The notes under the pieces are model-generated. The model was not told where the DNA came from and did not search any database. It saw only the letters and a program-made list of their open reading frames with translations. A stretch of 50,327 nucleotides of DNA from Gammaproteobacteria bacterium (GTDB taxonomy: Bacteria; Pseudomonadota; Gammaproteobacteria; UBA6429; Thiohalophilaceae): positions 1 to 50,327 of the forward strand of contig JAOULO010000023.1 in assembly GCA_029881995.1 (NCBI GenBank), in the 5' to 3' direction. The translations under genes and the position numbers were made by a program. Positions 26,309-36,235 of this stretch are shown in pieces (positions within the stretch are counted from its first letter, which is position 1; every line of letters begins with the position of its first letter).

Positions 26309-26419
26309 CAATTTTGCCAGGAGCAAAATTGGACAGCCTTTGGCTGCCCGAAGGGTGAGTGCCAGGGATGGCACGAATCCACCGACACGCCGTGTCGGAT
26401 CAACATTCAATAAAGAATG
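26309..26419. repeat. Array of five short perfect palindromes between the tRNA-Leu repeats
   Basis: Five exact inverted repeats stand in a row: arms 26309-26317/26323-26331 (9 bp), 26334-26338/26342-26346 (5 bp), 26360-26364/26369-26373 (5 bp), 26382-26389/26391-26398 (8 bp) and 26404-26408/26415-26419 (5 bp). A small CCC-GAA-GGG lies between the second and third. The region encodes no credible protein. I think similar hairpin blocks recur in intergenic DNA of other gammaproteobacteria, but this is memory rather than a search. It may be a non-autonomous mobile repeat or a structured RNA. Confidence 0.65.
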
Positions 26420-26446
26420 ACTGTTAGACGTATTCAAAGAAAATAT

Positions 26447-26531
26447 TGGTAGCCGAGGTCGGACTCGAACCGACACGTCTTGCGACACAGCATTTTGAGT
26501 GCTGCGTGTCTACCAATTCCACCACTCGGCC
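26447..26531 (-). tRNA. tRNA-Leu (anticodon CAA)
   Basis: The minus strand folds as a class II tRNA of 85 bases with encoded CCA. The acceptor strands (7 bp, first pair G-U) are 26525-26531 and 26451-26457. The D arm reads GGAATTGGTAGACAC, the anticodon stem CAGCA/TGCTG encloses CTCAAAA so the anticodon is CAA (reads UUG), a long variable arm follows, and the T arm contains GGTTCGAGTCC. The discriminator base is A, as required for leucine. Its 3' end is duplicated at 26287-26308. Confidence 0.96.
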
Positions 26532-26555
26532 ATTTGTCTGTAGACTGGAGCGCGC

Positions 26556-26584
26556 ATTATAGGGAATCCCCAGCATTGCGCAAA
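26556..26584 (-). promoter_or_regulatory. Promoter of tRNA-Leu with GC-rich discriminator
   Basis: On the minus strand a perfect TATAAT (26561-26556) is followed at once by GCGCGC, the discriminator typical of stringently controlled stable-RNA promoters. A weak -35 (TTGCGC or TTTGCG, 26578-26584) lies 16-17 bases upstream. Confidence 0.7.
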
Positions 26585-26686
26585 GACTTCCCGCCAAATA
26601 ATGCAGGCAGCCACTAAAAACGCATTGTAGTTAGTATGGCGTCAGTGAGTTTTGAGGGGCCTCCTAATCTGCTACTATCCCGCGCC

Positions 26687-27715
26687 ATGCAAAGGTCAGA
26701 CTTCCATTTTGATTTACCCGATGAGCTGATTGCCCAGTTCCCAGCTGAACAACGGGCAGATTCTCGTCTATTGGTGGTTGATCGCCAAACAGGTGAGACT
26801 CAGGACAGGCAATTCCCAAATATTGTTGAATACCTTCAGGAAGGGGATTTGCTGGTAATGAACAATACCCGTGTGATTCCTGCCAGGATCCTTGGGAGGA
26901 AGGCCACGGGTGGTCAGGTAGAAGTACTGGTGGAAAGGATGATGGAGGACAATCGTGTCCTGGCCCACATCCGAGCCAGCAAATCACCCAAACCGGGGAG
27001 CCAGTTATTTTTCGGTGACTCGTTCTCTGCCGTGATGGAGAAACGACAGGGTGATCTGTTTATTCTTCAGTTTGAATCTCCTTTGCCTATTGAAGATATT
27101 CTGGAACAAATTGGCAAAATACCTTTACCACCCTATATAGAACGAGAACCCACCGATCAGGACAGACAGCGTTACCAGACTGTCTATGCCACAGAGGCCG
27201 GGGCCGTTGCTGCACCGACGGCTGGGCTGCACTTTGATGAGGCCCTGTTAAATAATTTACATGACAGTGGGGTACAAACCGCTTACGTCACCTTGCATGT
27301 TGGGGCCGGGACCTTTCAGCCGGTACGGGTGGACAATATCGAAGATCATGTAATGCATGCAGAACGTATTACTGTCACAGAGGATACCTGTCAGAAGGTT
27401 AATGAGACACATAAACATGGAGGGCGGGTCATTGCGGTGGGAACCACCAGTGTACGCTGTCTGGAGACGGCTGGACGATCAGGCCAGCTCATTCCTTATC
27501 AAGGTGAAACGGATATATTTATCACTCCCGGTTATGAGTTCAGGATAGTCGATAGCCTGTTAACCAATTTTCATCTGTCTGAATCTACTCTAATGATGCT
27601 GGTGACAGCCTTTGGGGGGTATGACAACATCATGGCGGCCTATGACCACGCCGTGAAACAGCGCTACCGATTTTTTAGTTATGGCGATGCCATGTTTATT
27701 AGCGATATAAAGTGA
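26687..27715 (+). CDS. queA: S-adenosylmethionine:tRNA ribosyltransferase-isomerase
   Basis: QueA transfers the ribosyl part of SAM to preQ1-modified tRNA, forming epoxyqueuosine. The product (342 aa from ATG 26687) begins [19 protein letters not shown], the usual N terminus. It has [41 protein letters not shown] and [13 protein letters not shown]. The frame is open to 26636, but those residues do not belong to the family. It is followed 3 bp later by tgt, the preceding step of the pathway. Confidence 0.96.
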   Translation: MQRSDFHFDLPDELIAQFPAEQRADSRLLVVDRQTGETQDRQFPNIVEYLQEGDLLVMNNTRVIPARILGRKATGGQVEVLVERMMEDNRVLAHIRASKSPKPGSQLFFGDSFSAVMEKRQGDLFILQFESPLPIEDILEQIGKIPLPPYIEREPTDQDRQRYQTVYATEAGAVAAPTAGLHFDEALLNNLHDSGVQTAYVTLHVGAGTFQPVRVDNIEDHVMHAERITVTEDTCQKVNETHKHGGRVIAVGTTSVRCLETAGRSGQLIPYQGETDIFITPGYEFRIVDSLLTNFHLSESTLMMLVTAFGGYDNIMAAYDHAVKQRYRFFSYGDAMFISDIK

Positions 27716-28834
<1,119 letters not shown>

Positions 28835-28883
28835 TAGCCGCCGTTTTGCGGTTTAAACCTGTATGTTTGGAGAATAAGAAATA

Positions 28884-29222
28884 ATGAGTTTCCTGATAGA
28901 AAATGCCCATGCCGCTGCACCGGCAGCACAACAGGGCGATCCCATGACTGGTATGTTGTTTTTCATCGGTATGCTGGCCCTGATGTATTTCCTGCTGATT
29001 CGTCCTCAGCAAAAACGGGCCAAGGAACACAAAAAAATGGTCGAGGCCATTACCAAAGGGGATGAGGTGGCTACCAATGGCGGTATGCTGGGTAAAATTA
29101 CCGAGGTGGGCGATCAGTATGTTTCCCTGGAGATTGCCAATAATGTAGAAATAAAGTTACAGCGTCACGCCATTGCCAACGTGTTGCCAAAAGGCAGTAT
29201 CAAAGCTGCAAAGAAAGACTAA
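28884..29222 (+). CDS. yajC: Preprotein translocase subunit YajC
   Basis: YajC is the small single-span partner of SecDF. The 112-residue protein has one membrane segment (MLFFIGMLALMYFLLIRPQQKRAKEHKKMV, residues ~24-42 plus the conserved RPQQKR) and a soluble tail with GDEVATNGGMLGKI. SD GGAG precedes ATG 28884. It lies between tgt and secD in the standard order. Confidence 0.95.
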   Translation: MSFLIENAHAAAPAAQQGDPMTGMLFFIGMLALMYFLLIRPQQKRAKEHKKMVEAITKGDEVATNGGMLGKITEVGDQYVSLEIANNVEIKLQRHAIANVLPKGSIKAAKKD

Positions 29223-29279
29223 AATAAAAACATTTTTTATAACGATTCGACTGATTCAATCAGTACGGAAGAACGGACT

Positions 29280-31145
29280 ATGCTGAATAAATACCCTGTT
29301 TGGAAATATATTCTGATCCTGCTTATCGTCACCATCGGTGGCTTCTACGCCTCGCCCAATATTTATGGCACTGACCCTGCTCTGCAGGTGGCGGCCAAAA
29401 GTCGCAAGGTCGTAGACAGTTCCACCCAGCAGAAAGTGATTAATGTCCTGGATGGGGCAAAGATTGCTTATCGAAAAGTGGTGCTGGATGACAAGGGTCT
29501 ACTGGTACGCTTTAAAGATGTAGAGGGTCAGCTAACGGCCATGGATAAGCTGAGGGAGATCCTGGGCGAAGATTATACCGTGGCCCAGAATATTGCTCCT
29601 GCCGCACCAGACTGGTTGGCCTCGATCAATGCCATGCCCATGTACCTTGGTCTGGACCTGCGTGGTGGTCTGCACTTCCTCATGGAAGTGGATATGGAAA
29701 CCGTACTGAGTCAAACCCGAGAGCGTTTTACTAACGAGTTTCGTTCTGCCTTGAGGAAGGAGAAGGTGCGTGCCATCTCGATCCTGCCAAAAAGCGAAGG
29801 TGTAAACCTGGAATTGAAGTTTCGTACTGAAGCCGAACGAGATAAGGCCGAACAGGCCATACGTCGCGACAATACTGAGTTCCAGTATTCGACTCGGGAA
29901 GATGAGCGCGCCTTCAGTCTGATGGTGACCATGACGGAAACCGCCCTGATTGAACTCAAGAAGCAGGCCTTGCAGCAAAATGTGACCACCCTGAGAAATC
30001 GTGTCAACGAAATTGGTGTGGCAGAACCGGTTATCCAGCAACAGGGTGATAGTCGTATTGTGGTGCAATTACCCGGTATCCAGGACAGTGCCCGCGCCAA
30101 GCAGATCCTGAGCGCCACTGCGACACTGGAATTTCGTATGGTGGATGTAGATGGGAATGCCGATTCTGTGGTCAGCGGTGGGCGTAGCCCGGTGGGTTCC
30201 CGCCTTTACTATGAGCGTAATGGCCGTCCGATTCTGTTGAAAAAACGCGTCATTATTACCGGTGATCGCATTACCCATGCCACATCGGGTTTTGATAATG
30301 ATTCCGGTACACCAGCGGTATATGTCAACCTTGATGGAGCGGGTGCCCGTTCCATGCAGCGTACCACCAAGGCCAATCTGAAAAAGCCCATGGCCGTGGT
30401 ATTCATCGAACACAAAGCGAATGTAAAAGTAGTGAATGGCAAGGAAGTGATTACCCAGAAAAAGGTGGAAGAGGTGATTAACGTTGCCACCATCCAGGGG
30501 GTATTCAGCCGCCGTTTCCAGATTTCCGGTCTTGATAATCCCAAAGAATCACAGACTCTGGCCCTGTTACTGAGAGCGGGTGCCCTGTCTGCACCTATTC
30601 GTATTATCGAAGAACGTACCATTGGTCCTAGCCTTGGTCAGGACAATATTGATCAGGGTATGAAGTCAGTTGTTGTGGGAATGGTGCTGGTGATTGCCTT
30701 TATGGTGTTCTGGTATCGGGGCTTTGGTCTGGTGGCCAATGTTGCCCTGTTGTTGAATCTGGTGCTGATCGTTGCTGTCCTGTCCATGTTACAGGCAACC
30801 CTCACCCTGCCGGGTATTGCCGGTATCGTACTGACGGTGGGGATGGCCGTGGATGCCAATGTACTGATATTTGAACGCATTCGGGAAGAGATAAGGGTAG
30901 GCAACACACCCCAGGCCAGTATCCATGCCGGCTATGAAAAAGCCCTGTCGACCATTGCTGATGCCAACATCACTACCCTGATAGCAGCGGTGATACTCTA
31001 TATGTTTGGTACTGGCCCGATTAAAGGTTTTGCCATTACGCTGTCCATCGGTATTTTGACTTCGATGTTTACTGCCATCATGGGCACCCGCGCCATAGTG
31101 AACCTGTTTGTCAGTGGTCGACGAATCAAAACTCTTTCGATTTAA
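29280..31145 (+). CDS. secD: Protein translocase subunit SecD
   Basis: SecD helps pull exported proteins across the inner membrane using the proton gradient. The 621-residue protein has an N-terminal membrane segment (KYILILLIVTIGGFYASPN), LGLDLRGGLHFLMEVD, a large periplasmic part including TLRNRVNEIGVAEPVIQQQG, and a C-terminal RND-type bundle with AGIVLTVGMAVDANVLIFERIREE. The order yajC-secD-secF and the 12-bp gap to secF point to one transcript. Confidence 0.97.
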   Translation: MLNKYPVWKYILILLIVTIGGFYASPNIYGTDPALQVAAKSRKVVDSSTQQKVINVLDGAKIAYRKVVLDDKGLLVRFKDVEGQLTAMDKLREILGEDYTVAQNIAPAAPDWLASINAMPMYLGLDLRGGLHFLMEVDMETVLSQTRERFTNEFRSALRKEKVRAISILPKSEGVNLELKFRTEAERDKAEQAIRRDNTEFQYSTREDERAFSLMVTMTETALIELKKQALQQNVTTLRNRVNEIGVAEPVIQQQGDSRIVVQLPGIQDSARAKQILSATATLEFRMVDVDGNADSVVSGGRSPVGSRLYYERNGRPILLKKRVIITGDRITHATSGFDNDSGTPAVYVNLDGAGARSMQRTTKANLKKPMAVVFIEHKANVKVVNGKEVITQKKVEEVINVATIQGVFSRRFQISGLDNPKESQTLALLLRAGALSAPIRIIEERTIGPSLGQDNIDQGMKSVVVGMVLVIAFMVFWYRGFGLVANVALLLNLVLIVAVLSMLQATLTLPGIAGIVLTVGMAVDANVLIFERIREEIRVGNTPQASIHAGYEKALSTIADANITTLIAAVILYMFGTGPIKGFAITLSIGILTSMFTAIMGTRAIVNLFVSGRRIKTLSI

Positions 31146-31157
31146 GGAAGCCGAAAT

Positions 31158-32099
31158 ATGCAATTTTTCAAAAAAGAAACCACATTCGACTTCATGGGGA
31201 AGCGTAAGCTGGCACTGGTTTTTTCTGCCTTACTGATCATTGCCTCCATCGCCAGTTTGGCTAGTAAGGGCCTGAACTTTGGTCTCGACTTTACCGGTGG
31301 CACACTGCTGGAACTGGGTTATCCCCAGGCTGTTGAGTTAAATGACATTCGAACTACGCTAGACAAGGCCGGTTATGGTGACGCCATTGTGCAACACTTT
31401 GGTACTGCCAGAGATGTGCTGGTTCGTATCGCACCGCGTGAAAACGTTAGCAGTTCTGAGATTGGTGACGCTATCCTGAAGACCTTAAAAGAGGCCAGCA
31501 ATGGTGAAGCCACTATGCGACGTCAGGAGTATGTGGGTCCCCAGGTTGGTGATGAGCTGCGTGATGATGGTGGTTTGGCCATGATTATCGCTATCGGCTG
31601 TATCCTGGTTTATGTCATGCTGCGCTTCGAATGGCGCTTCGCCCTGGGTTCTGTTGTGGCACTGATTCACGATGTGACCATCGTATTGGGTTGTTTTGCC
31701 CTGTTTCAGTGGGACTTCGATTTGACTGTGATGGCGGCAGTATTAGCCGTAATTGGTTACTCGCTCAATGATACTATTGTTGTGTTTGATCGAATTCGAG
31801 AAAACTTTCGTCGTATCCGTAAGGGGACGTCTGAAGATGTGGTGAATACTTCTTTGAACCAGACCTTGTCGCGTACCATGATGACATCCATCACCACACT
31901 GCTGGTGGTACTGGCCATGTTCTTCATGGGCGGAGAGTTGATTCATGCCTTCTCACTCGCGCTGATAGTTGGGATATTGATCGGAACCTATTCCTCAATT
32001 TATGTAGCAAGCACCACGGCGCTGGCGCTGAAAATCTCCAGAACCAATCTGATACAGGTTGAAAAGGAAGGTGCTGATCAGGAAAGTCTGGTTGACTGA
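31158..32099 (+). CDS. secF: Protein translocase subunit SecF
   Basis: SecF pairs with SecD. The 313-residue protein shows the first membrane helix (LALVFSALLIIASIASLA), the D1-like GLDFTGGTLLELGY, VGPQVGDELRDDGGLA, and the RND-type motif VIGYSLNDTIVVFDRIREN followed by NQTLSRTMMTSITTLLVVLAMF. A bidirectional terminator follows. Confidence 0.97.
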   Translation: MQFFKKETTFDFMGKRKLALVFSALLIIASIASLASKGLNFGLDFTGGTLLELGYPQAVELNDIRTTLDKAGYGDAIVQHFGTARDVLVRIAPRENVSSSEIGDAILKTLKEASNGEATMRRQEYVGPQVGDELRDDGGLAMIIAIGCILVYVMLRFEWRFALGSVVALIHDVTIVLGCFALFQWDFDLTVMAAVLAVIGYSLNDTIVVFDRIRENFRRIRKGTSEDVVNTSLNQTLSRTMMTSITTLLVVLAMFFMGGELIHAFSLALIVGILIGTYSSIYVASTTALALKISRTNLIQVEKEGADQESLVD

Positions 32100-32113
32100 T
32101 ATCAGAACTGAAT

Positions 32114-32143
32114 AAAAAAAAGCCCGCTATTGCGGGCTTTTTT
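32114..32143. terminator. Bidirectional terminator between secF and the 32158 gene
   Basis: Stem AGCCCGC / GCGGGCT with loop TATT, flanked by an A run upstream and a T run downstream. It can terminate secF on the plus strand and the small membrane-protein gene on the minus strand. Confidence 0.92.
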
Positions 32144-32157
32144 GTGTCCAGTGTTTC

Positions 32158-32511
32158 TTACTGAAATTTTTTCACTTCATCCAGTGGATCCGAATCGTCC
32201 AGTTTGGGACTAACAATACGGCAGATATTACTGGTTTTGTTGTTCTGACACCTGGGGTCTTCCTCATCGGCTTCAACACCCTTAATGGTGTTTTCTGCCC
32301 AGACGGCCGCAATAAGCCAGAGTCCTAATCCCAGTAAGACTGTCATCCAGCTAATACCATCGATATTGGCAGGACCGCCCATGAATCCATAGATTATGCT
32401 GATAATACCGGTAATCCAGAAAACCCCGATTGGGGCTGCACAACATCCCGCACAGCCATACTGGCAAACAGCGAGAGGGGGGCTGGTTATGGCCATAAGT
32501 TTTCTTTTCAC
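32158..32511 (-). CDS. Cysteine-containing membrane protein of unknown function
   Basis: A 117-residue protein with two predicted membrane helices: IGVFWITGIISIIYGFMGG (residues ~28-46) and WMTVLLGLGLWLIAAVWAE (~55-73). Before helix 1 is a cysteine cluster, CQYGCAGCC (residues 16-24), and the acidic tail has two more (Cys88, Cys96). The clustered cysteines could bind a metal or cluster, but I recognise no family. Start is GTG 32511 with a strong AGGAGG five bases upstream; ATG 32496 is also in frame. It is not obviously linked to its neighbours. Confidence 0.7.
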   Translation of the reverse strand: MKRKLMAITSPPLAVCQYGCAGCCAAPIGVFWITGIISIIYGFMGGPANIDGISWMTVLLGLGLWLIAAVWAENTIKGVEADEEDPRCQNNKTSNICRIVSPKLDDSDPLDEVKKFQ

Positions 32512-32648
32512 AGATCCTCCTGATTGTCCTTACACCGGTTGGAAATAATTATTTTTATATAGTGATAATTAGCATGGATATGGGGGATGGGTCAAACTTT
32601 GTGCATCTTAAAATAACCATGTGTTTAGCATGGGAAACAGGGTTCTAA

Positions 32649-32930
32649 CTAGAAGCGAGGCTGTTCAGCCTGTTTTTCCCGAGTGATAAGAAATTCCACG
32701 ATATCCTCGCTACGTTGATGACTCAGAACATGGTGAACGGTCGCCATGGGTTGGCGATTGGCAAGCGGATCGCCTTTTGGCCGCTCGATCGACAGGATTT
32801 CAAGGGTGTCTGGGGTCGATTGAAAACCGAAATAACTGGCCGAATCCTCAAGTCCTTCGAGAACATTCTGCATGGTCATTTCCAGGGCCTTGCCACCTTT
32901 GACCGGTATTTTGTGATATTTTTTCTTCAT
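32649..32930 (-). CDS. Hypothetical small protein
   Basis: A 93-residue soluble protein with a basic start (MKKKYHKIPVKGGKALEM) and a C-terminal part containing ATVHHVLSHQRSEDIVEFLITREK. There are no cysteines, membrane segments or signal peptide. I recognise no family. AGG lies upstream of ATG 32930. It stands between suhB and the membrane-protein gene, all on the minus strand but with gaps too large to be sure of an operon. Confidence 0.6.
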   Translation of the reverse strand: MKKKYHKIPVKGGKALEMTMQNVLEGLEDSASYFGFQSTPDTLEILSIERPKGDPLANRQPMATVHHVLSHQRSEDIVEFLITREKQAEQPRF

Positions 32931-32962
32931 AAACGTATACCTGCTTCGGAACTACTAGCGTC

Positions 32963-32986
32963 CGGGGTCTAGCTATCTTGACCCCG
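32963..32986. other. Hairpin downstream of suhB
   Basis: Seven-base arms CGGGGTC / GACCCCG around a ten-base loop, 27 bp after the suhB stop. No T run follows on the minus strand, so terminator function is doubtful. Confidence 0.4.
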
Positions 32987-33013
32987 TTCACAAATTAATT
33001 CACCAGCCAGGGA

Positions 33014-33811
33014 TTACTTAAATTGAGGGGGAATATGCGGCTTAATGGCCTGTAACATGGCCTTAAAGACTCTGGGCGGGGCAGCCACGATATTGCCGGT
33101 TTGCAGATGGGTGAAGCCACCGTTCAGGTCACTGACCAGACCACCGGCCTCTTCAATAAGTAGTACTCCCGCAGCCATGTCCCACTGGTTCAGCCCCATT
33201 TCCCAGAAACCATCCAGCCGACCGGCTGCTACATAGGCCAGATCCAGCGCGGCAGAACCTGGACGTCGTATTCCGGCCGAGCCGGGTAGTAGTGCTTTTA
33301 GCATTTCCAGATAGGCATCCAGATAGGGCAGATCATCCCTGAAAGGGATACCGGTACCCAACAGGGCACCCTTGAGACTATTACGTTTGGTAACTCGAAT
33401 GCGCTTGCCATTAAGCTGCGCCCCTGCACCCTTGCTGGCCGTGAAGAGTTCCTGACTTATAGGATCGTATACTACCGCCTGATCCAGACGGCCTTTGTGT
33501 TTGAGGGCAATGGAAACAGCGTACTGGGGAATACCGTGTACAAAATTAGTGGTGCCATCGAGGGGATCGATGACCCATTCATATTCATTACCCTCATGTT
33601 TTCCACTTTCCTCGGCCAGGATTGCGTGGTCAGGGTAGGCCTTCCTGATGACATCGATAATGGCGGCCTCGGCCTTGCGGTCAACTTCACTCACATAGTC
33701 ATTTTCGGCCTTATTTTCGATGACCAGCTGGTCAACCTGATCGGCTGAGCGGGCGATAATATCACCGGCACGGCGCGCCGCTCGCACGGCAATGTTAAGC
33801 ATCGGGTGCAC
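33014..33811 (-). CDS. suhB: Inositol-1-monophosphatase family protein SuhB
   Basis: A 265-residue Mg-dependent phosphatase starting MHPMLNIAVRAARRAG, nearly as in E. coli SuhB. Metal-site motifs are AILAEESG (Glu), WVIDPLDGTTNFVHG (Asp-Asp) and LNQWDMAAGVLLIEEAGG. In E. coli SuhB also works with NusA/NusB/NusE in rRNA antitermination; nusB is elsewhere in this window. It is divergent from trmJ, sharing a 152-bp promoter region with a perfect CGGCAA-T-TTGCCG palindrome at 33892-33904. Confidence 0.95.
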   Translation of the reverse strand: MHPMLNIAVRAARRAGDIIARSADQVDQLVIENKAENDYVSEVDRKAEAAIIDVIRKAYPDHAILAEESGKHEGNEYEWVIDPLDGTTNFVHGIPQYAVSIALKHKGRLDQAVVYDPISQELFTASKGAGAQLNGKRIRVTKRNSLKGALLGTGIPFRDDLPYLDAYLEMLKALLPGSAGIRRPGSAALDLAYVAAGRLDGFWEMGLNQWDMAAGVLLIEEAGGLVSDLNGGFTHLQTGNIVAAPPRVFKAMLQAIKPHIPPQFK

Positions 33812-33963
33812 GTTAATTCCTTCCAGTTCTGTTAAAGATCAGTGATGGGGCCTGGATATTATCCTGCCCTCATCGAGGCCGCGTATTCTACCGGCAATTT
33901 GCCGAGATAGGGAACCTCTTTTCCAGTATCATATAGCGTTTATGTAAGCAGGTTTCTGAATCC

Positions 33964-34734
33964 ATGGCAGTCAATTTCCAGAATGTCCGTATTGTGCTGG
34001 TCGAGACCAGCCATCCCGGTAATATCGGCTCGGCCTGCCGAGCCATGAAAAATATGCGACTGGAGCATCTCTATCTGGTCAATCCAAAGAACTATCCGGA
34101 TCCCATCGGCAAGTCCAAGGCCATGGCTGCCGGGGCCGATGATGTGCTGGAAAATATACAGATCGTCGATTCCCTGGATGCGGCCGTAGCCGATTGTGCC
34201 TATGTAGTGGGGGCCAGTGCCCGCCTGCGTGCCATTCCCTGGCCTGTGGTGGATCCGCGGGAATGTGTCGGCAAGCTGGCAGAAATCGCCGAGACGGATA
34301 AGGTTGCTATGGTGTTTGGTCGTGAAGACCGTGGTCTGACCAATGAAGAGCTGGAACGCTGTAATGCCCTGGTACATATCCCCGGCAACCCCGATTATAT
34401 GTCCCTGAACATCGCCATGGCCGTACAGGTACTGACCTATGAACTGCATATGCTGTCCTACCTGCAGGGGGAAAAACTCGGCGACAGCGTAGAGTTTTAT
34501 GAACATCCCCGCGCCACGGCGGACGAAGTGGAAGGCCTGTATGGTCATTTTGAGTCTGCCCTGACTACTATGGGCTTTCATGACCCGGCTAATCCACGGC
34601 AGTTAATGCGCCGTTTGCGACGGCTATTTAATCGTGCTGGACTTGATAAGATGGAAGTGAATATATTGCGTGGTATCCTCACTGCAGCCGAGAAGGGCGG
34701 CAAGGATAAACAGGCAAAAACCAGTAAGGCATAA
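33964..34734 (+). CDS. trmJ: tRNA (cytidine/uridine-32-2'-O-)methyltransferase TrmJ
   Basis: A SPOUT methyltransferase that 2'-O-methylates position 32 of tRNAs. The 256-residue protein has [18 protein letters not shown] near the N terminus, [14 protein letters not shown] and [18 protein letters not shown], which form the knotted SAM site, and a C-terminal extension with the dimer helices and [24 protein letters not shown]. It is followed 7 bp later by cysE, in the suhB/trmJ/cysE/isc order common to gammaproteobacteria. Confidence 0.95.
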   Translation: MAVNFQNVRIVLVETSHPGNIGSACRAMKNMRLEHLYLVNPKNYPDPIGKSKAMAAGADDVLENIQIVDSLDAAVADCAYVVGASARLRAIPWPVVDPRECVGKLAEIAETDKVAMVFGREDRGLTNEELERCNALVHIPGNPDYMSLNIAMAVQVLTYELHMLSYLQGEKLGDSVEFYEHPRATADEVEGLYGHFESALTTMGFHDPANPRQLMRRLRRLFNRAGLDKMEVNILRGILTAAEKGGKDKQAKTSKA

Positions 34735-34741
34735 TTCGCTT

Positions 34742-35542
34742 ATGTTTGGACGAATCAGAGAAGATATTAAATGCGTATTCGAGCGTGACCCGGCGGCTCG
34801 CAACAGCTTTGAGGTGTTGACCACCTATCCCGGTGTGCATGCCGTTCTATTGCATCGAATCAGCCATGCCTACTGGAAAGTGGGACTGAAATGGATGGCT
34901 CGTGCCACCTCGGCCTTTGCCCGCTGGTGGACCGGGATCGAGATACATCCGGGTGCAACCATTGGCCGACGCTTTTTCATTGATCACGGTATGGGTGTGG
35001 TGATCGGTGAAACAGCCGAGATCGGTGATGATGTGACCCTTTATCACGGCGTCACCCTGGGGGGCACTACCTGGCAGAAGGGTAAACGTCACCCCACTCT
35101 TGGTAATAATGTGGTCGTGGGGGCAGGGGCCAAGGTTCTAGGGCCAATTGAGATTGGTGAAGATGCCCGTATCGGTTCCAATGCGGTGGTAGTAAAAAGT
35201 GTCCCGGCCGGAGCCACCGTTGTGGGCATTCCAGGACGAGTCGTTCAGGCAGTTATCGACACCGAGTCAGAGCACCATAAGCGCCGAAAGGCCTTTGCAG
35301 AGAAAATTGGCTTCGATGCCTATGGCACTTCCGCCGATATGCCTGACCCGGTGGCCAATGCCATTGATGCCCTGTTGGACCATGTCCATGTTATGGATAG
35401 CCAGATGGAGAATATGTGCCAGGCCATCAAGCACCTGGGTGCAGAGTTACCCGATTATAAGCTCCCGGATCTGGGGCCTTGTGAGATTAATATAGATAAG
35501 GAGAGGGAAAAACCTAAATCTGACGCGGGTACAGCCGACTAA
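34742..35542 (+). CDS. cysE: Serine O-acetyltransferase
   Basis: CysE makes O-acetylserine for cysteine synthesis. From ATG 34742 it has 266 residues: an N-terminal helical region ([30 protein letters not shown]), then the left-handed beta-helix with [38 protein letters not shown] and [20 protein letters not shown]. The frame is open upstream inside trmJ, but homology begins at MFGRIREDI. The long charged C-terminal tail (residues ~190-266) is as in the isc-linked SAT forms. Cysteine feeds the IscS reaction encoded just downstream. Confidence 0.94.
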   Translation: MFGRIREDIKCVFERDPAARNSFEVLTTYPGVHAVLLHRISHAYWKVGLKWMARATSAFARWWTGIEIHPGATIGRRFFIDHGMGVVIGETAEIGDDVTLYHGVTLGGTTWQKGKRHPTLGNNVVVGAGAKVLGPIEIGEDARIGSNAVVVKSVPAGATVVGIPGRVVQAVIDTESEHHKRRKAFAEKIGFDAYGTSADMPDPVANAIDALLDHVHVMDSQMENMCQAIKHLGAELPDYKLPDLGPCEINIDKEREKPKSDAGTAD

Positions 35543-35568
35543 ATTAGTAGGATTTATTAGAGCGGAAA

Positions 35569-35600
35569 ATACTTGACTATTTTGCTTGGTTATGTATACT
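35569..35600 (+). promoter_or_regulatory. iscR promoter with type-1 IscR binding site
   Basis: A -35 TTGACT (35573-35578) and -10 TATACT (35595-35600), 16 bases apart, lie 49 bp before iscR. A type-1 IscR site covers 35569-35593: its left half ATACTTGACT fits the consensus ATASYYGACT fully, and the right half TGCTTGGTTAT matches at 7 of 11 positions. Holo-IscR bound here would overlap the -35 box and repress, giving the usual feedback on the isc operon. Confidence 0.8.
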
Positions 35601-35648
35601 TCGCATCATCAGTAAGTTGTATCGTACCTAAACAGGCAGGACAAGACA

Positions 35649-36140
35649 ATGAGGTTAACAACCAAAGGCCGTTATGCGGTCACCGCAATGTTAGATTTAG
35701 CGCTCCACTATGAAGATGGCCCAATCACACTGGCCGATATCTCTCAGCGTCAGGGTATTTCACTCTCTTATCTCGAGCAGTTATTTTCCCGTTTACGCAA
35801 ACAGGGTCTGGTCGATAGTACCCGTGGTCCAGGTGGTGGTTATCGCCTGAGCCGAGTGGCCAACGATATTGCGGTTGCAGATGTTATTACCGCCGTTGAC
35901 GAGAAGGTAGAAACCACCCGTTGTGGCGGTCTGGCCAATTGTCAGGATGAACACCAGTGTCTGACCCACGACCTGTGGACAGAACTGAGCTCTCAGATCC
36001 ATGATTTCCTGAGCGGTATCAGCCTGGGTAACCTGGTCGCTCGTGACGGTGTGCGTGAAGTATCAGAACGTCAGCATCGTAAACTGGAGGGGCAGCCAGT
36101 AGAATTCAGTTCCCCAAACCCTGAAGCTGTAAACTCTTAA
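35649..36140 (+). CDS. iscR: Fe-S cluster regulator IscR
   Basis: An Rrf2-family regulator of 163 residues with a winged helix ([61 protein letters not shown]). The [2Fe-2S] ligand set Cys-x5-Cys-x5-Cys is present in [20 protein letters not shown]. It is first gene of the isc operon and autorepresses through the upstream type-1 site. A ~95-bp gap with GC-rich dyads separates it from iscS. Confidence 0.96.
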   Translation: MRLTTKGRYAVTAMLDLALHYEDGPITLADISQRQGISLSYLEQLFSRLRKQGLVDSTRGPGGGYRLSRVANDIAVADVITAVDEKVETTRCGGLANCQDEHQCLTHDLWTELSSQIHDFLSGISLGNLVARDGVREVSERQHRKLEGQPVEFSSPNPEAVNS

Positions 36141-36235
36141 GACTTTCTTTCCTGAGAGTCTTTCCAGTTTCACCTATTCGGTATGATGGATCGCATTAGC
36201 GATCGACAAAGAAAGTTGTTGGAGAAACACAGGGC

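Noticed and set aside
26309-26419. CRISPR array
   Set aside because: The palindromes differ in sequence and length, there are no regular repeats and spacers, and no cas genes are nearby.
26282-26488. 68-residue minus-strand ORF through the palindrome array and tRNA-Leu
   Set aside because: It runs through the tRNA gene and the hairpin repeats; such translations arise from the repeated DNA and not from a protein gene.
29532-30068. 178-residue minus-strand ORF inside secD
   Set aside because: Shadow of the SecD reading frame with low-complexity His/Gly/Gln composition typical of antisense translation.
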